This document shows, in pieces, positions 13,194 to 22,024 of a DNA stretch of 64,000 bases. Both the position numbers and the translations under genes were made by a program. The notes beneath the pieces are model-generated. The model had not been told where the DNA came from. It saw only the letters and a list, made by a program, of their open reading frames with translations, and searched no databases. The number at the start of each line of letters is the position of its first letter. Position 1 is the first letter of the stretch. Source of the DNA: Flaviflagellibacter rhizophilus (GTDB lineage Bacteria > Pseudomonadota > Alphaproteobacteria > Rhizobiales > Methylopilaceae); the NCBI RefSeq assembly GCF_033898525.1, contig NZ_JAXAFJ010000003.1, positions 1-64,000 on the forward strand, given 5' to 3'.

Positions 13194-13204
13194 TCTGGCG
13201 TGGC

Positions 13205-13300
13205 CTAGGCGTAGGGCACCCAGAACAGATGGAGCATCTCGAGGATCGTCCCGCCCACGAGGGCTGTCACCAGCAGGACGATTTCGAGGTCGTTGTCCAT
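13205..13300 (-). CDS. Possible 31-residue membrane microprotein
   Basis: On the minus strand, ATG at 13300 is preceded by GGAG six bases upstream and opens a 31-codon frame ending in TAG at 13205. The peptide starts MDNDLEIVLLV, has one hydrophobic segment of about 20 residues with a GG kink, and ends HLFWVPYA. The length, single transmembrane helix and good ribosome site make it a credible small protein. No family is recognised. It is convergent with glpK and lies downstream of the XRE regulator on the same strand, so the two could share a transcript. Confidence 0.45.
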   Translation of the reverse strand: MDNDLEIVLLVTALVGGTILEMLHLFWVPYA

Positions 13301-13380
13301 CACATGCTCCGCAGGATCCACGGTACAGGGTGCCACCACATCGCGGCTGGCAACAAGCCCGCTAGCACCCCCGCAAAGCA

Positions 13381-13743
13381 TTATTCGGGCGTGCCGTTCC
13401 GCTCACCGTCGCTGTCGCCATCAAGATCAGGTGATGCGCGAAGAACCCGCCCGGGATAGCGCCCGTAGCGCACCCCGGGACCCTCGGCGCCGCCATCCTC
13501 GGGGATCATCGTCATGCCCTGCTGCTCGAAGCAGAACTGCAGCTTGTGCATGGTGTCCAGCGTGACATTCGGCACGCCATAGACCTGCTCTATGCGGCGG
13601 ATGGTCTTCTCACTGACCCCTGAGCGCCGCGCCAGCTCGTCCACGCTCCACCGAAGGGCGGCGCGCGCCATGCGGATCTGACACGCTGTAAGCGCCACGC
13701 GCCCGCCTGAGGAGAAATTCAGGGACGAAATCCGGTCATCCAT
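13381..13743 (-). CDS. XRE-type helix-turn-helix regulator
   Basis: A 120-residue protein with a helix-turn-helix of the Cro/CI type at about residues 22-62 (QIRMARAALRWSVDELARRSGVSEKTIRRIE). A short acidic, disordered-looking tail follows, with no recognisable ligand domain. It is transcribed away from the first carotenoid gene with an 86-base gap, which makes it a candidate regulator of that cluster. The target and signal are unknown. Confidence 0.75.
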   Translation of the reverse strand: MDDRISSLNFSSGGRVALTACQIRMARAALRWSVDELARRSGVSEKTIRRIEQVYGVPNVTLDTMHKLQFCFEQQGMTMIPEDGGAEGPGVRYGRYPGRVLRASPDLDGDSDGERNGTPE

Positions 13744-13829
13744 GACCGCATTTGAACGCTTCCCGCCACTGTGTCTAGCCTTCGTTAGCGTCCGCTCTAC
13801 AAACGGGTCTCGCAGGATCGTATTCCTTC

Positions 13830-15353
13830 ATGTCCTCTCGTCGTTTCGCCAGTTCAAAACCCGCCCGCGCCGCTGTCGTAGGGGCCGGGCCGGGCGGTCT
13901 CGCTTCGGCCATGCTGCTGGCCGCCTCGGGCATGCAGGTCACCGTCCATGAGAGGCTCGGAGCCGTCGGCGGCCGCACGCGTGTCATCGAGAACGGCGGC
14001 TATCGCTTCGATGTGGGTGCCACCTTCTTTCTCTATCCCGACATCCTGCGCGGCATCTTCGCCCAGTGCGGGCTGGAGATGGACGACTTCCTCACGCTGA
14101 AGCGTGTCGACCCGCAATACCGCCTCGCCTTCGAGGGCGGGCCCGACATCTATGCGACTCAGGATTTAGACCGGCTGGAGCGCGAGATCGCCAAGATCGA
14201 TGCGCAGGACGCTCGCAATGTGCGGCTGTTCCTGGAGCGTGGACGGCGCAAGCTGAAGGCCTTCACGCCCGTGCTACGCAAGCCGTTCAACAGCCTCTCG
14301 GACTATCTGGCGCCCGACGTGCTGTCCTCGCTGCGGATGCTTGCGCCCCTGCGCTCGGTGGACACCGATATGGGCAGCCTGTTCCGCGATCCGCGCACGC
14401 GCCTGGCCTTCTCGTTCCAGACCAAATATCTCGGAATGTCGCCGTTCCGCTGCCCCAGCCTGTTCACGATCCTGGCCTTTCTGGAGTTCGAGTACGGCAT
14501 CTGGCACCCGCTCGGGGGCTGCGGCCAGCTCAGCGAGGCCATGGCGGCGGCCGCGCGCCAGCTCGGTGCGGAGATCCGGCTGGGCGACCCGGTCGAGGAG
14601 ATCGTCTTCGAGGGCCGCACCGCCAAGGGCGTGCGCACGGCAGACGGTGTCAGCCAAGCCGATGTGGTTGTCGTGAACGCCGATTTTGCGGCCAATATCC
14701 CGAAGCTGATCCCCAATCATCTTCGGCGCCGCTGGTCTGACGCCAAGATCGACAAGACCAAGCTCTCCTGCTCCACCTTCATGCTCTATCTTGGCATCGA
14801 GGGCGATTACCCGGAGCTCGACCACCACACGATCTTCCTGTCCAAGGATTATCGCGGAAATATCGAGGCCATCGAGAACGGGCTGCGTCCGCCGGCTGAG
14901 CCTTCGATTTACGTGCAGAACCCCAGCCGCACCGATCCTGCATTCGGCGGACGCGACGGCTCGTCGCTCTACGTGCTTGTGCCGGTCGGCCATTGCGGCG
15001 CGACGGACTGGGCCGCAGAGCGCCAGCCCTTCCGCGATCTCGTGGTGCAGCGGCTGGAGCAACTTGGGCTGACAGGACTAGGCGCGCGCATTCGGACCGA
15101 GAAGATCGTGACCCCGGATGACTGGACCAGCGAACTGGCGATCCATCGCGGCGCGACGTTCAACCTGTCCCACAGTCTTGACCAGCTGCTCTACTTCCGG
15201 CCGCACAACCGCTTCGAGGATGTGGACGGCGTCTACCTTGTGGGCGGCGGCACGCATCCTGGCTCCGGACTGCCGGTGATCTATGACGGCGCCCGGATCA
15301 CGTCCGACCTGATCCTGCGCGATTTGGGGCTGGAATCGAGGCTCACGGCATGA
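13830..15353 (+). CDS. CrtN/CrtP-type carotenoid FAD oxidoreductase 1
   Basis: A 507-residue phytoene-desaturase-family flavoenzyme. The N-terminal FAD motif is VVGAGPGGLASAMLLAASG, followed by GGRTRV and RFDVGATFF; the C-terminal signature is GGGTHPGSGLPVIYDGAR. The family dehydrogenates or oxidises acyclic carotenoids, or their precursors, at the membrane. Homology to CrtN and CrtP of C30 pathways is likely, but which step it performs cannot be read from motifs. No strong ribosome site precedes the ATG. Its last 73 bases overlap the 3' end of the opposing PAP2 gene. Confidence 0.82.
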   Translation: MSSRRFASSKPARAAVVGAGPGGLASAMLLAASGMQVTVHERLGAVGGRTRVIENGGYRFDVGATFFLYPDILRGIFAQCGLEMDDFLTLKRVDPQYRLAFEGGPDIYATQDLDRLEREIAKIDAQDARNVRLFLERGRRKLKAFTPVLRKPFNSLSDYLAPDVLSSLRMLAPLRSVDTDMGSLFRDPRTRLAFSFQTKYLGMSPFRCPSLFTILAFLEFEYGIWHPLGGCGQLSEAMAAAARQLGAEIRLGDPVEEIVFEGRTAKGVRTADGVSQADVVVVNADFAANIPKLIPNHLRRRWSDAKIDKTKLSCSTFMLYLGIEGDYPELDHHTIFLSKDYRGNIEAIENGLRPPAEPSIYVQNPSRTDPAFGGRDGSSLYVLVPVGHCGATDWAAERQPFRDLVVQRLEQLGLTGLGARIRTEKIVTPDDWTSELAIHRGATFNLSHSLDQLLYFRPHNRFEDVDGVYLVGGGTHPGSGLPVIYDGARITSDLILRDLGLESRLTA

Positions 15354-16264
15354 ACCCGCAGTCCTGCAATGGCAAAGGCCGCGACCGCGCCGCCGGCCAG
15401 CAGGTCCGGCAGGTAATGGCCGCCCGCGCTGAGGGTCGCCACGACGATGGCGGCGTTCACGAGGAGGGCCACGAGGTTCAGCGCCGGGATGCGCCACAGC
15501 GCCCAGACGGTCAGCAGGGCCAGGCAGACATGGAAGCTCGGAAAGGTGACGAGGCCGCGTATGTCGGTCAGCGCCAAGGTCTGCAGCGTTCCGTTCCGCA
15601 GCGCTTCCAGCGGCTGCAGATGCCAGACGGCACCCACCGTCTCCAGCCGGTCAAGACCGGCGGCAACGCCGTAATGGGCGTACGGCCCCTCGGCGGGGAA
15701 CAGCGCGGAAACGCCGATTGCCACGGCCAGCGTGATGCAGAACATCCGGACATAGGCCCAGAGGCGGTCGAACTCCCGCGCGGCGCTCAGCGCCACTACC
15801 ACCAATCCGACCTGCGGCCCGCTGGTGTGGTAGGCCTGCGCCAGCAGATGGGCGAGTGTCTCGTGCTGCTCGATCCACGCGATATAGGCCGGCCAGTCGA
15901 AGCCGAGCCCGCTCTCCCAGGCAGACAGCTGGTCGTCGAACAGCGGACGGCCGAGCGCGGCTGCAAGATAGTGCAGCACGGCGATCGCGATGGTGAAGGC
16001 GCCGAGGCCAGCGGTGGACAGCGCCATGCCGGCCAGCACGGGCTCCGGCTTCACGCGCGTCCAGAACGCGCCGGCAGCGGCGAGTGCGGCGATGACGAGG
16101 GCGGCGACCCCGAAGCCCTGCACCTCAAGCGCGATCCCGCTTGCCGCCAGCCAGACCAGATCCACAACGAGGATGGCGCCGGCAGCCAAAAAGATCGGGG
16201 TAGCGGGATGGCGGGTCTGTTCGGTGCGGAAGGTCGTGCCCTGAACCGTCGCCGCACCGCTCAT
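15281..16264 (-). CDS. PAP2-family membrane phosphatase/phosphotransferase
   Basis: A 327-residue polytopic membrane protein with seven or more hydrophobic segments. PAP2 motifs are visible: FPSFHV (active-site His region) and GHYLPDLLAGG near the C-terminus. It resembles the Aur1/inositol-phosphotransferase-like branch (PAP2_3). Possible substrates include lipid phosphates or isoprenyl diphosphates; I cannot choose. It is encoded antisense between the two CrtN-like genes, overlaps the first by 73 bases tail to tail, and is divergent from the second with 104 bases between them. Confidence 0.8.
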   Translation of the reverse strand: MSGAATVQGTTFRTEQTRHPATPIFLAAGAILVVDLVWLAASGIALEVQGFGVAALVIAALAAAGAFWTRVKPEPVLAGMALSTAGLGAFTIAIAVLHYLAAALGRPLFDDQLSAWESGLGFDWPAYIAWIEQHETLAHLLAQAYHTSGPQVGLVVVALSAAREFDRLWAYVRMFCITLAVAIGVSALFPAEGPYAHYGVAAGLDRLETVGAVWHLQPLEALRNGTLQTLALTDIRGLVTFPSFHVCLALLTVWALWRIPALNLVALLVNAAIVVATLSAGGHYLPDLLAGGAVAAFAIAGLRVHAVSLDSSPKSRRIRSDVIRAPS

Positions 16265-16368
16265 CCCGTCCGCTCCCGTCCTCTTGCCAATGCTCCGGCA
16301 GAGATAGCTAGACTACGCATGGCGCCCGTTTTGGTTCGCCATCGCGCTTCACCAGATCGTCAGAGGTC

Positions 16369-17907
16369 ATGATGAGCAGAGGCATCCATCCTGTAGGCGT
16401 CATCGGCGGCGGACTTGGCGGTCTCGCTGCAGCCGCCGTCCTGTCCGCACGCGGGCACGACGTCGTGGTGTTCGACAAGAACAGCTGGATGGGCGGCAAG
16501 GCGGCGCTGTTGGAGCAGGATGGCTTCCGCTTCGACATGGGGCCGACCATCCTGACCGTGCCGGCCGTGCTGCGCCGCATCTTCTCCGAAGCCGGCGAAA
16601 AGCTGGAAGACCACATCGACCTCATCAGGCTCGATCCGCAATGGCGCTGCTTCTTCGAGGACGGCGGCGTGCTCGACCTGCGCGAGAGCGTGGACGACAT
16701 GGAGCGGGAGTTGGAGGCGTTCGCGCCGGGCAAGAAGCTCGGCGACGGCTACCGGCGGTTCCAGAAGCTGGCCGAGCGGCTGAACGATATCTCGGAGCGC
16801 TTCTTCTTCTGGAAGTCCGTCGAGGGCCTGAAGGACACGATGGACTTCCGGCGCAATCTCGATCCGAAGACCCTTTCGGACGTGCTGGCGCTGCGCATGG
16901 GCCAGTCGGTCGCCGGCATCATCCGCCGCCATGTGCCGGAAGAGCGCGTGGCGCAGATGCTGGACCATTACACCCAGTATGTCGGCTCATCGCCCTTCGC
17001 CTCGCCGGCGGTGCTGTGCGCCATCGCCCATATGCAGGCGAGCGGCGGCGTCTGGTATCCGCGGGGTGGCACACGCGCGGTGGCCGAGGCGCTGAAGGCG
17101 TTCGCGGAACGGCATGGCGCCCGCTTCATCACCGACACAGAGGTTACCGGCCTCGACATGCCGGGCGACTGCGTGAAGGCGGTGAAGACGGCGAACGGTT
17201 CGGTCCATCCCGTCAGCGCGGTGGTGTCGAACATGGACGCGATCCGCACCTATCGCGAACTCGTGGGCGGCAAGGCGGCGGAGCATTACGACCGGCAGGG
17301 GCATGAGGCCGCCTGCTCGGGCGTGGTGCTCTATCTCGGCCTGTCCAAGCGCTACGAGCACCTCCAGCACCATGACTTCGTGTTCTCGCGCGATGCCAAG
17401 GAGGAGTTCGACTACATCTACAAACGTGGCGAGCCGGCTCCGGACCCAACCTGCTACATCGCCGCGCCAGCCATCACGGACCCGACGGTGGCTCCGGAAG
17501 GCGGCGAGGCGCTCTATGTGCTGGTGCACGCGCCCTATCTTCGGCCCCACCATGACTGGAACGCCATGTTCCCGGCCTACCGCCAGACAATCCTGGACAA
17601 GCTGAAGCGCACGGCGGGCCTGCACGACATCGAGGAGCGCATCGTCTTCGAGAGCCACCTGACGCCGCAGGACATCCATGACCGCTACAAGGTCCTGAAC
17701 GGGGCCATCTACGGGCTGGCAAGCCACGGCAAGTTCACCGGAGCGTTCAAGCCTGGCAATCGCAGCCGCCACATCGAAGGGCTGTACCTCGCGGGCGGGG
17801 CGGCGCATCCGGGCCCCGGAATGCCCATGGTGATGATGTCCGGCTGGATTGCCGCCGACGCACTGGACAGCGATCGCGCAGCGCGTCCGGCGGAAGCTGC
17901 GGAATAG
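16369..17907 (+). CDS. CrtN/CrtP-type carotenoid FAD oxidoreductase 2
   Basis: A 512-residue paralogue of the first carotenoid flavoenzyme, with FAD motif VIGGGLGGLAAAAVLSARGH, MGGKAALLEQDGFRFDMGP, and C-terminal AHPGPGMPMVMMSGWIAAD. C30 pathways use two such enzymes: a desaturase (CrtN) and a terminal-methyl oxidase (CrtP/CrtNb). The presence of two different members here fits that division. It opens a run of four genes joined by abutting or overlapping starts and stops. Exact step assignment needs activity data. Confidence 0.83.
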   Translation: MMSRGIHPVGVIGGGLGGLAAAAVLSARGHDVVVFDKNSWMGGKAALLEQDGFRFDMGPTILTVPAVLRRIFSEAGEKLEDHIDLIRLDPQWRCFFEDGGVLDLRESVDDMERELEAFAPGKKLGDGYRRFQKLAERLNDISERFFFWKSVEGLKDTMDFRRNLDPKTLSDVLALRMGQSVAGIIRRHVPEERVAQMLDHYTQYVGSSPFASPAVLCAIAHMQASGGVWYPRGGTRAVAEALKAFAERHGARFITDTEVTGLDMPGDCVKAVKTANGSVHPVSAVVSNMDAIRTYRELVGGKAAEHYDRQGHEAACSGVVLYLGLSKRYEHLQHHDFVFSRDAKEEFDYIYKRGEPAPDPTCYIAAPAITDPTVAPEGGEALYVLVHAPYLRPHHDWNAMFPAYRQTILDKLKRTAGLHDIEERIVFESHLTPQDIHDRYKVLNGAIYGLASHGKFTGAFKPGNRSRHIEGLYLAGGAAHPGPGMPMVMMSGWIAADALDSDRAARPAEAAE

Positions 17908-18714
17908 ATGCCGGGCGCGCCGAACAGCGCCGAGGACGTCCTGCGGCGGCGCTCGCCCCGCATGGTGGCGCTGTTCACGCGTATCTTCCGGCATTCACTG
18001 CTGCGCGATTTCCATGCCATGCGGTTTTCGAAGTCCGGTTCGCTGCCGGCCTCCGGCACGCCGCACCTCGTGCTCTACAGCAACCATCCCTCGTGGTGGG
18101 ATCCGGTGGCGTTCCTGCTCCTGGGGGACCGTCTGTTCCATGGGCGGCCGGGCTTCGCACCCATCGATGAGCGGATGCTGAAGAGCTACGGCTTCTTCGA
18201 ACGCATCGGCGTCTTTGGCGTGGACATCGAAAGCCGTGCCGGCGCCGTGCGCTTCCGGGACATCGCCTCGGCGGTGCTTGCCGATCCTGCGCGCATCCTG
18301 CTGGTGACGGCGCAGGGGCGCTTCGCCGATGTGCGCGAGCGCCCGCTGGTCCTCAAGCCCGGCATTGCCCATGTGGCGGACTGGTGCGAGGACGCCGTCT
18401 TCGTGCCGCTGGCGCTGGACTATGTGTTCTGGGACGAGCGCAAGCCGGAGCTGCTGGTGCGCTTCGGTGAGGCGACCACGGCGGCGGAGCTGCGCGCCCG
18501 TTCCAGCCGCGAAAGGCTGGCCCTGCTGGAGCAGGCTCTGGAAGAGAGCATGGACCGGCTGGCGGCGGAGGCCATCTCCCGCAACGCCGATCTCTTCACC
18601 CCGCTGGAAGCCGGACGCACCGGGGTGGGAGGCGTCTACGACCTGTGGCGCCGGGCGCGGGCGGGCTTGAGCGGCGAACGCTTCACCGGCACGCATGGGC
18701 CGGAGCCGCGATGA
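17908..18714 (+). CDS. PlsC-like acyltransferase of the carotenoid cluster
   Basis: A 268-residue lysophospholipid-acyltransferase-family protein with the NHx4D motif as NHPSWWDP near residue 60 and a glycine-rich second block. Its start immediately follows the previous stop codon (TAGATG). In staphyloxanthin biosynthesis an acyltransferase (CrtO) esterifies the sugar of the glycosylated carotenoid acid; the context supports a similar role, though CrtO itself belongs to a different sequence family. It could alternatively act on another lipid. It overlaps the next gene by four bases. Confidence 0.8.
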   Translation: MPGAPNSAEDVLRRRSPRMVALFTRIFRHSLLRDFHAMRFSKSGSLPASGTPHLVLYSNHPSWWDPVAFLLLGDRLFHGRPGFAPIDERMLKSYGFFERIGVFGVDIESRAGAVRFRDIASAVLADPARILLVTAQGRFADVRERPLVLKPGIAHVADWCEDAVFVPLALDYVFWDERKPELLVRFGEATTAAELRARSSRERLALLEQALEESMDRLAAEAISRNADLFTPLEAGRTGVGGVYDLWRRARAGLSGERFTGTHGPEPR

Positions 18715-19832
18715 CCCTCCTTGCGATCCTCGCGCTGGTGCTGGCCGTGCTGCCGGCCGTCATGACCTTCGTGAACCTGCCAGTGCTGCGGACGCCGCCG
18801 CTTCCGGCTATCCCGCCGCGAATTGCCATCCTGATCCCGGCGCGGGACGAGGAAGCGGGCATCGGCGCATGCCTGGATGCGGCGCTTGCGAGCACCGCCG
18901 CCGATGTGGAGGTCTTCGTGCTGGACGATGCCTCGACCGACCGCACGGCGGAGATCGTCCGCGAGCGCATGACCGGGGACCCGCGCCTTCGGCTGGAGCA
19001 GGCACCCGCGCTTCCCGCCGGCTGGAACGGCAAGCAGCACGCCTGCCAAGTACTCGCCGGGCTGACGGACAGGCCCGTGCTGCTCTTCGTCGATGCCGAT
19101 GTGCGACTTGCCCCCGAAGGTGGCGCGAGGCTTGCGGAAGGCATGCGCCTCGCCGGCGCCGACCTCGCGAGCGGCGTACCGCGCCAGATCACCGGCAGCC
19201 TGCTGGAGCGCATGGTCATACCCATGATCAACGGCCTGCTGCTCGGCTATCTGCCCATGCGCCTGATGCGCAGCGATCCCCGCCCGACGCTCGCCGCCGG
19301 CTGCGGGCAGATGATGATGGTGCGCCGCGACGCCTACATCGCTGCCGGCGGTCATGCGGCCATCCGCACATCGCTGCACGACGGCCTGAAGCTGCCGCGC
19401 CTGTTCCGGGAGCGCGGCTTCAGGACCGAACTCGTCGATGGGACACAACTTGCGCACTGCAGGATGTACGACAGCGCACCGGCTCTCGTCAGTGGTCTGC
19501 TGAAAAACGCGACGGAGGGCATGGCGCGTCCGGTTGCCCTGCCGATCTGGACGCTGCTGCTGCTCGGCGGGCAGGTGCTGCCGTTCGTGCTGTTGCTGGT
19601 CTCCATCGTTGTCGGAAACGTCGCCTCGCTGCTCATCTCCGGCATCGCCTGCATCGCTGTGCTGGCCGCGTGGACCGCGCAGGCCCGACAGGTCGGGGAG
19701 CCTCTATCTTCTGTGATCCTGCGGCCCCTCGGGGTGCTCGTTCTGCTCGGCATCCAGTGGGCCGCTTTGGTGCGGCAGAAGCTCGGCATCCGGACGCAAT
19801 GGCGGGGCCGTGCCTATCAGGCGCAGAGCTGA
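18711..19832 (+). CDS. GT2 membrane glycosyltransferase, CrtQ-like
   Basis: A 373-residue family-2 glycosyltransferase. ATG 18711 overlaps the preceding stop (ATGA). A signal-anchor helix (residues 3-20) precedes the GT-A domain starting RIAILIPARDEE, with nucleotide-sugar motifs VLDDASTDRT and FVDADVRL and an acceptor region GCGQMMMVRR. Two or three C-terminal helices follow. CrtQ of the C30 pathway glycosylates the carotenoid carboxylate; this gene occupies the equivalent place. Hopanoid HpnI-like enzymes are similar in outline and are an alternative. It overlaps the aldehyde dehydrogenase start. Confidence 0.82.
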   Translation: MTLLAILALVLAVLPAVMTFVNLPVLRTPPLPAIPPRIAILIPARDEEAGIGACLDAALASTAADVEVFVLDDASTDRTAEIVRERMTGDPRLRLEQAPALPAGWNGKQHACQVLAGLTDRPVLLFVDADVRLAPEGGARLAEGMRLAGADLASGVPRQITGSLLERMVIPMINGLLLGYLPMRLMRSDPRPTLAAGCGQMMMVRRDAYIAAGGHAAIRTSLHDGLKLPRLFRERGFRTELVDGTQLAHCRMYDSAPALVSGLLKNATEGMARPVALPIWTLLLLGGQVLPFVLLLVSIVVGNVASLLISGIACIAVLAAWTAQARQVGEPLSSVILRPLGVLVLLGIQWAALVRQKLGIRTQWRGRAYQAQS

Positions 19833-21211
19833 TGCATGAGGCCGGTGTGGATGCTGCGTTCGGGCCTTTGCGCGCGGCGCAGGACCAGCGGGGCGGGCTC
19901 ACCCCCGAAGAGCGGCGGGACCGGCTCAAGCGCCTGCGCGCGGTCGTCAGAGACGGGGCCGAAGCCATCGCCGCCGCCGTGGACGTGGATTTTCGAGGGC
20001 GCTCGCGGCACGAGACGCTGATGTCCGAAGTCGGCGTCGTCCTCGCTGCCATAGACCACGCTCTTCCACGCCTGCGGCGCTGGGCTGCGGACGAGCGGGT
20101 ATCTGTTGGCTGGCGCTATTGGCCGGCACGGGGAGGGGTGGTCAAGCAGCCGCTCGGCGTCGTCGGCGTCCTTTCGCCGTGGAACTACCCGGTGCAGCTT
20201 TCGCTGATGCCCGTGGTCGGAGCCTTGGCGGCGGGTTGCCGCGTCCTGCTCAAGCCATCGGAACTTGCGCCTGCCACGGCAGATCTGCTCGCCCAGCTGG
20301 TGCGCGACAACTTTGCCCCGGATGAGTTCGCCGTTGTAACCGGAGGCGCCGATGTGGCCGCATCCCTGACGCGGCTGCCTCTGGACAAGATCGTCTTCAC
20401 CGGCTCCGGCCGGATTGCACGTGAAGTGCTGCACGCGGCCGCCGACAACCTGACCCCCGTGCTTCTCGAACTCGGGGGCAAATCGCCCGCCGTCGTTCAC
20501 AGCTCCGCCGATCTGAAGGTCGCCGCCGACAGCATTATCGGCGGCAAGCTGCTGAATGCCGGCCAGACCTGCGTGGCGCCCGACCACGTCTTCGTGCCGG
20601 CTGACCTGCGTGACGCTTTCGTCAGGGCCTGCCGCGACGCGGCGCGGAGGTTCTATCCGGACAATGGCGCCGGACCGGATTACAGCGCGGTGCTCGGCGA
20701 CGGCGGACGTGCGCGGCTGCTGGCGCTTCAGGATGGCTTGCAGCGGGTGCCGCTTTTCGAAGCGGAGCCGGCGACCCCCAAGCTCGCACCGGCGCTGGTC
20801 ATTGACCCTCCGGAGGGCAGCCGCGTGCTGCGCGAGGAGATTTTCGGCCCCGTGCTTCCGGTGCTGACCTATACGCGAACCGAAGAGGTTACGGCACATA
20901 TCGCATCCGGGCCGGACCCTCTCGCGCTCTACCTCTTTGCGAGGGATCGCGGCTGGATCGACGAGATGATCGCCAAGACCCGGTCCGGAGGTGTCGCCAT
21001 CAACGAAACCGTGCTGCACGTGGCGGTGGAGGCGCTGCCCTTCGGCGGCGTCGGCGCATCGGGCTACGGCGCCTATCACGGGCGCGCCGGCTTCGATGCC
21101 TTCACCCACCGCCGCTCGGTGTTCGTCCAGAGCCGCTACAGCGGAACCCGCCTGATGCGTCCCCCTTACGGGGCCATGGCCGACCGCGTCCTCCGCTTCA
21201 TCGCGCGCTGA
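19832..21211 (+). CDS. Aldehyde dehydrogenase, CrtNc/AldH-like
   Basis: A 459-residue NAD(P)-dependent aldehyde dehydrogenase of the class-3 / coniferyl-aldehyde type. FTGSGRIAREV is the cofactor loop, LELGGKSP holds the catalytic Glu, and GQTCVAPDHV holds the nucleophilic Cys. A C-terminal membrane-associated region is typical of this class. In C30 pathways an aldehyde dehydrogenase oxidises the terminal carotenoid aldehyde to the acid before glycosylation; the operon position fits. Its ATG shares a base with the preceding stop. Confidence 0.85.
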   Translation: MHEAGVDAAFGPLRAAQDQRGGLTPEERRDRLKRLRAVVRDGAEAIAAAVDVDFRGRSRHETLMSEVGVVLAAIDHALPRLRRWAADERVSVGWRYWPARGGVVKQPLGVVGVLSPWNYPVQLSLMPVVGALAAGCRVLLKPSELAPATADLLAQLVRDNFAPDEFAVVTGGADVAASLTRLPLDKIVFTGSGRIAREVLHAAADNLTPVLLELGGKSPAVVHSSADLKVAADSIIGGKLLNAGQTCVAPDHVFVPADLRDAFVRACRDAARRFYPDNGAGPDYSAVLGDGGRARLLALQDGLQRVPLFEAEPATPKLAPALVIDPPEGSRVLREEIFGPVLPVLTYTRTEEVTAHIASGPDPLALYLFARDRGWIDEMIAKTRSGGVAINETVLHVAVEALPFGGVGASGYGAYHGRAGFDAFTHRRSVFVQSRYSGTRLMRPPYGAMADRVLRFIAR

Positions 21212-21264
21212 GGCCCACCAAGGTCCGGGTTGATGGCGGACGGACCTGCCGATACTGCGAGCCC

Positions 21265-21996
21265 ATGAAAACGCCCGATCCACACCTCGCCGCCGCCGGC
21301 CGCGCCACCCAGCCGCCGGAGGGCCCGGCTCTTGTCATCTTCGATTGCGACGGCGTGCTGGTGGACAGCGAAATCCTGGCTGGACGTGCCATCGCCGACA
21401 GCCTGGCGGAGACCGGGCTTGTGATGTCGCCGGAAGAGGTGATCGATGCCCTTGTCGGCACGGACGAGGCCGGCACGCGCCGCGAACTCGAACGCCTGAT
21501 GGGGCACAAGGTGCCTCCCGGGTTCAACGAGGATAAGCGGCGCCGGCTGGACGCGCTCTACCTGACGGACCTCAAGGCCTTCGGCGGGATTGACGCGCTC
21601 CTGGGCAGGCTCGCCGTGCCGTTCTGCGTGGCGTCGAACAGCAAGCATGCGCGACTGCGCAAGACCTTTGCGATCACGGGGCTCGACCGTCTTGTGGAAG
21701 GGCGCGTCTTCAGCGCCGAGGATGTCGCCCGCGGCAAACCGGCGCCGGACCTCTACCTTCATGCCGCGAATGTCATGGGTGTGGCGCCCGAGCGCTGCCT
21801 TGTGGTGGAGGACAGCATTACCGGCGCGACCGCGGCTCTTGCGGCGGGCATGCAGGTCATCGGCTTCGTCGGCGGCTCGCACATCCGGGCGGGGCACGAC
21901 CGGCAGCTTCTGGCGCTGGGAGCGGTGTCCGTGGTTGGGGACGTTCCGGCTCTCGCGCGGGAGTTCCAGCGAAGGAACGTGCCGCTCAGCGGCTAG
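21265..21996 (+). CDS. HAD-superfamily hydrolase, beta-phosphoglucomutase-like
   Basis: A 243-residue haloacid-dehalogenase phosphatase or mutase. Motif I is FDCDGVLVDSE (nucleophile and acid Asp), motif II is VASNSK, and motif III/IV is GKPAPDLYLHAA with VVEDSITGATAA. The helical cap follows motif I, as in the PGMB/GPH subfamily. Likely substrates are sugar phosphates or phosphoglycolate; none is indicated by context. It starts 53 bases after the aldehyde dehydrogenase and may be read through from that operon. Confidence 0.85.
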   Translation: MKTPDPHLAAAGRATQPPEGPALVIFDCDGVLVDSEILAGRAIADSLAETGLVMSPEEVIDALVGTDEAGTRRELERLMGHKVPPGFNEDKRRRLDALYLTDLKAFGGIDALLGRLAVPFCVASNSKHARLRKTFAITGLDRLVEGRVFSAEDVARGKPAPDLYLHAANVMGVAPERCLVVEDSITGATAALAAGMQVIGFVGGSHIRAGHDRQLLALGAVSVVGDVPALAREFQRRNVPLSG

Positions 21997-22024
21997 GCCA
22001 CAGCGACGCTGAGACGCGGCAAAG

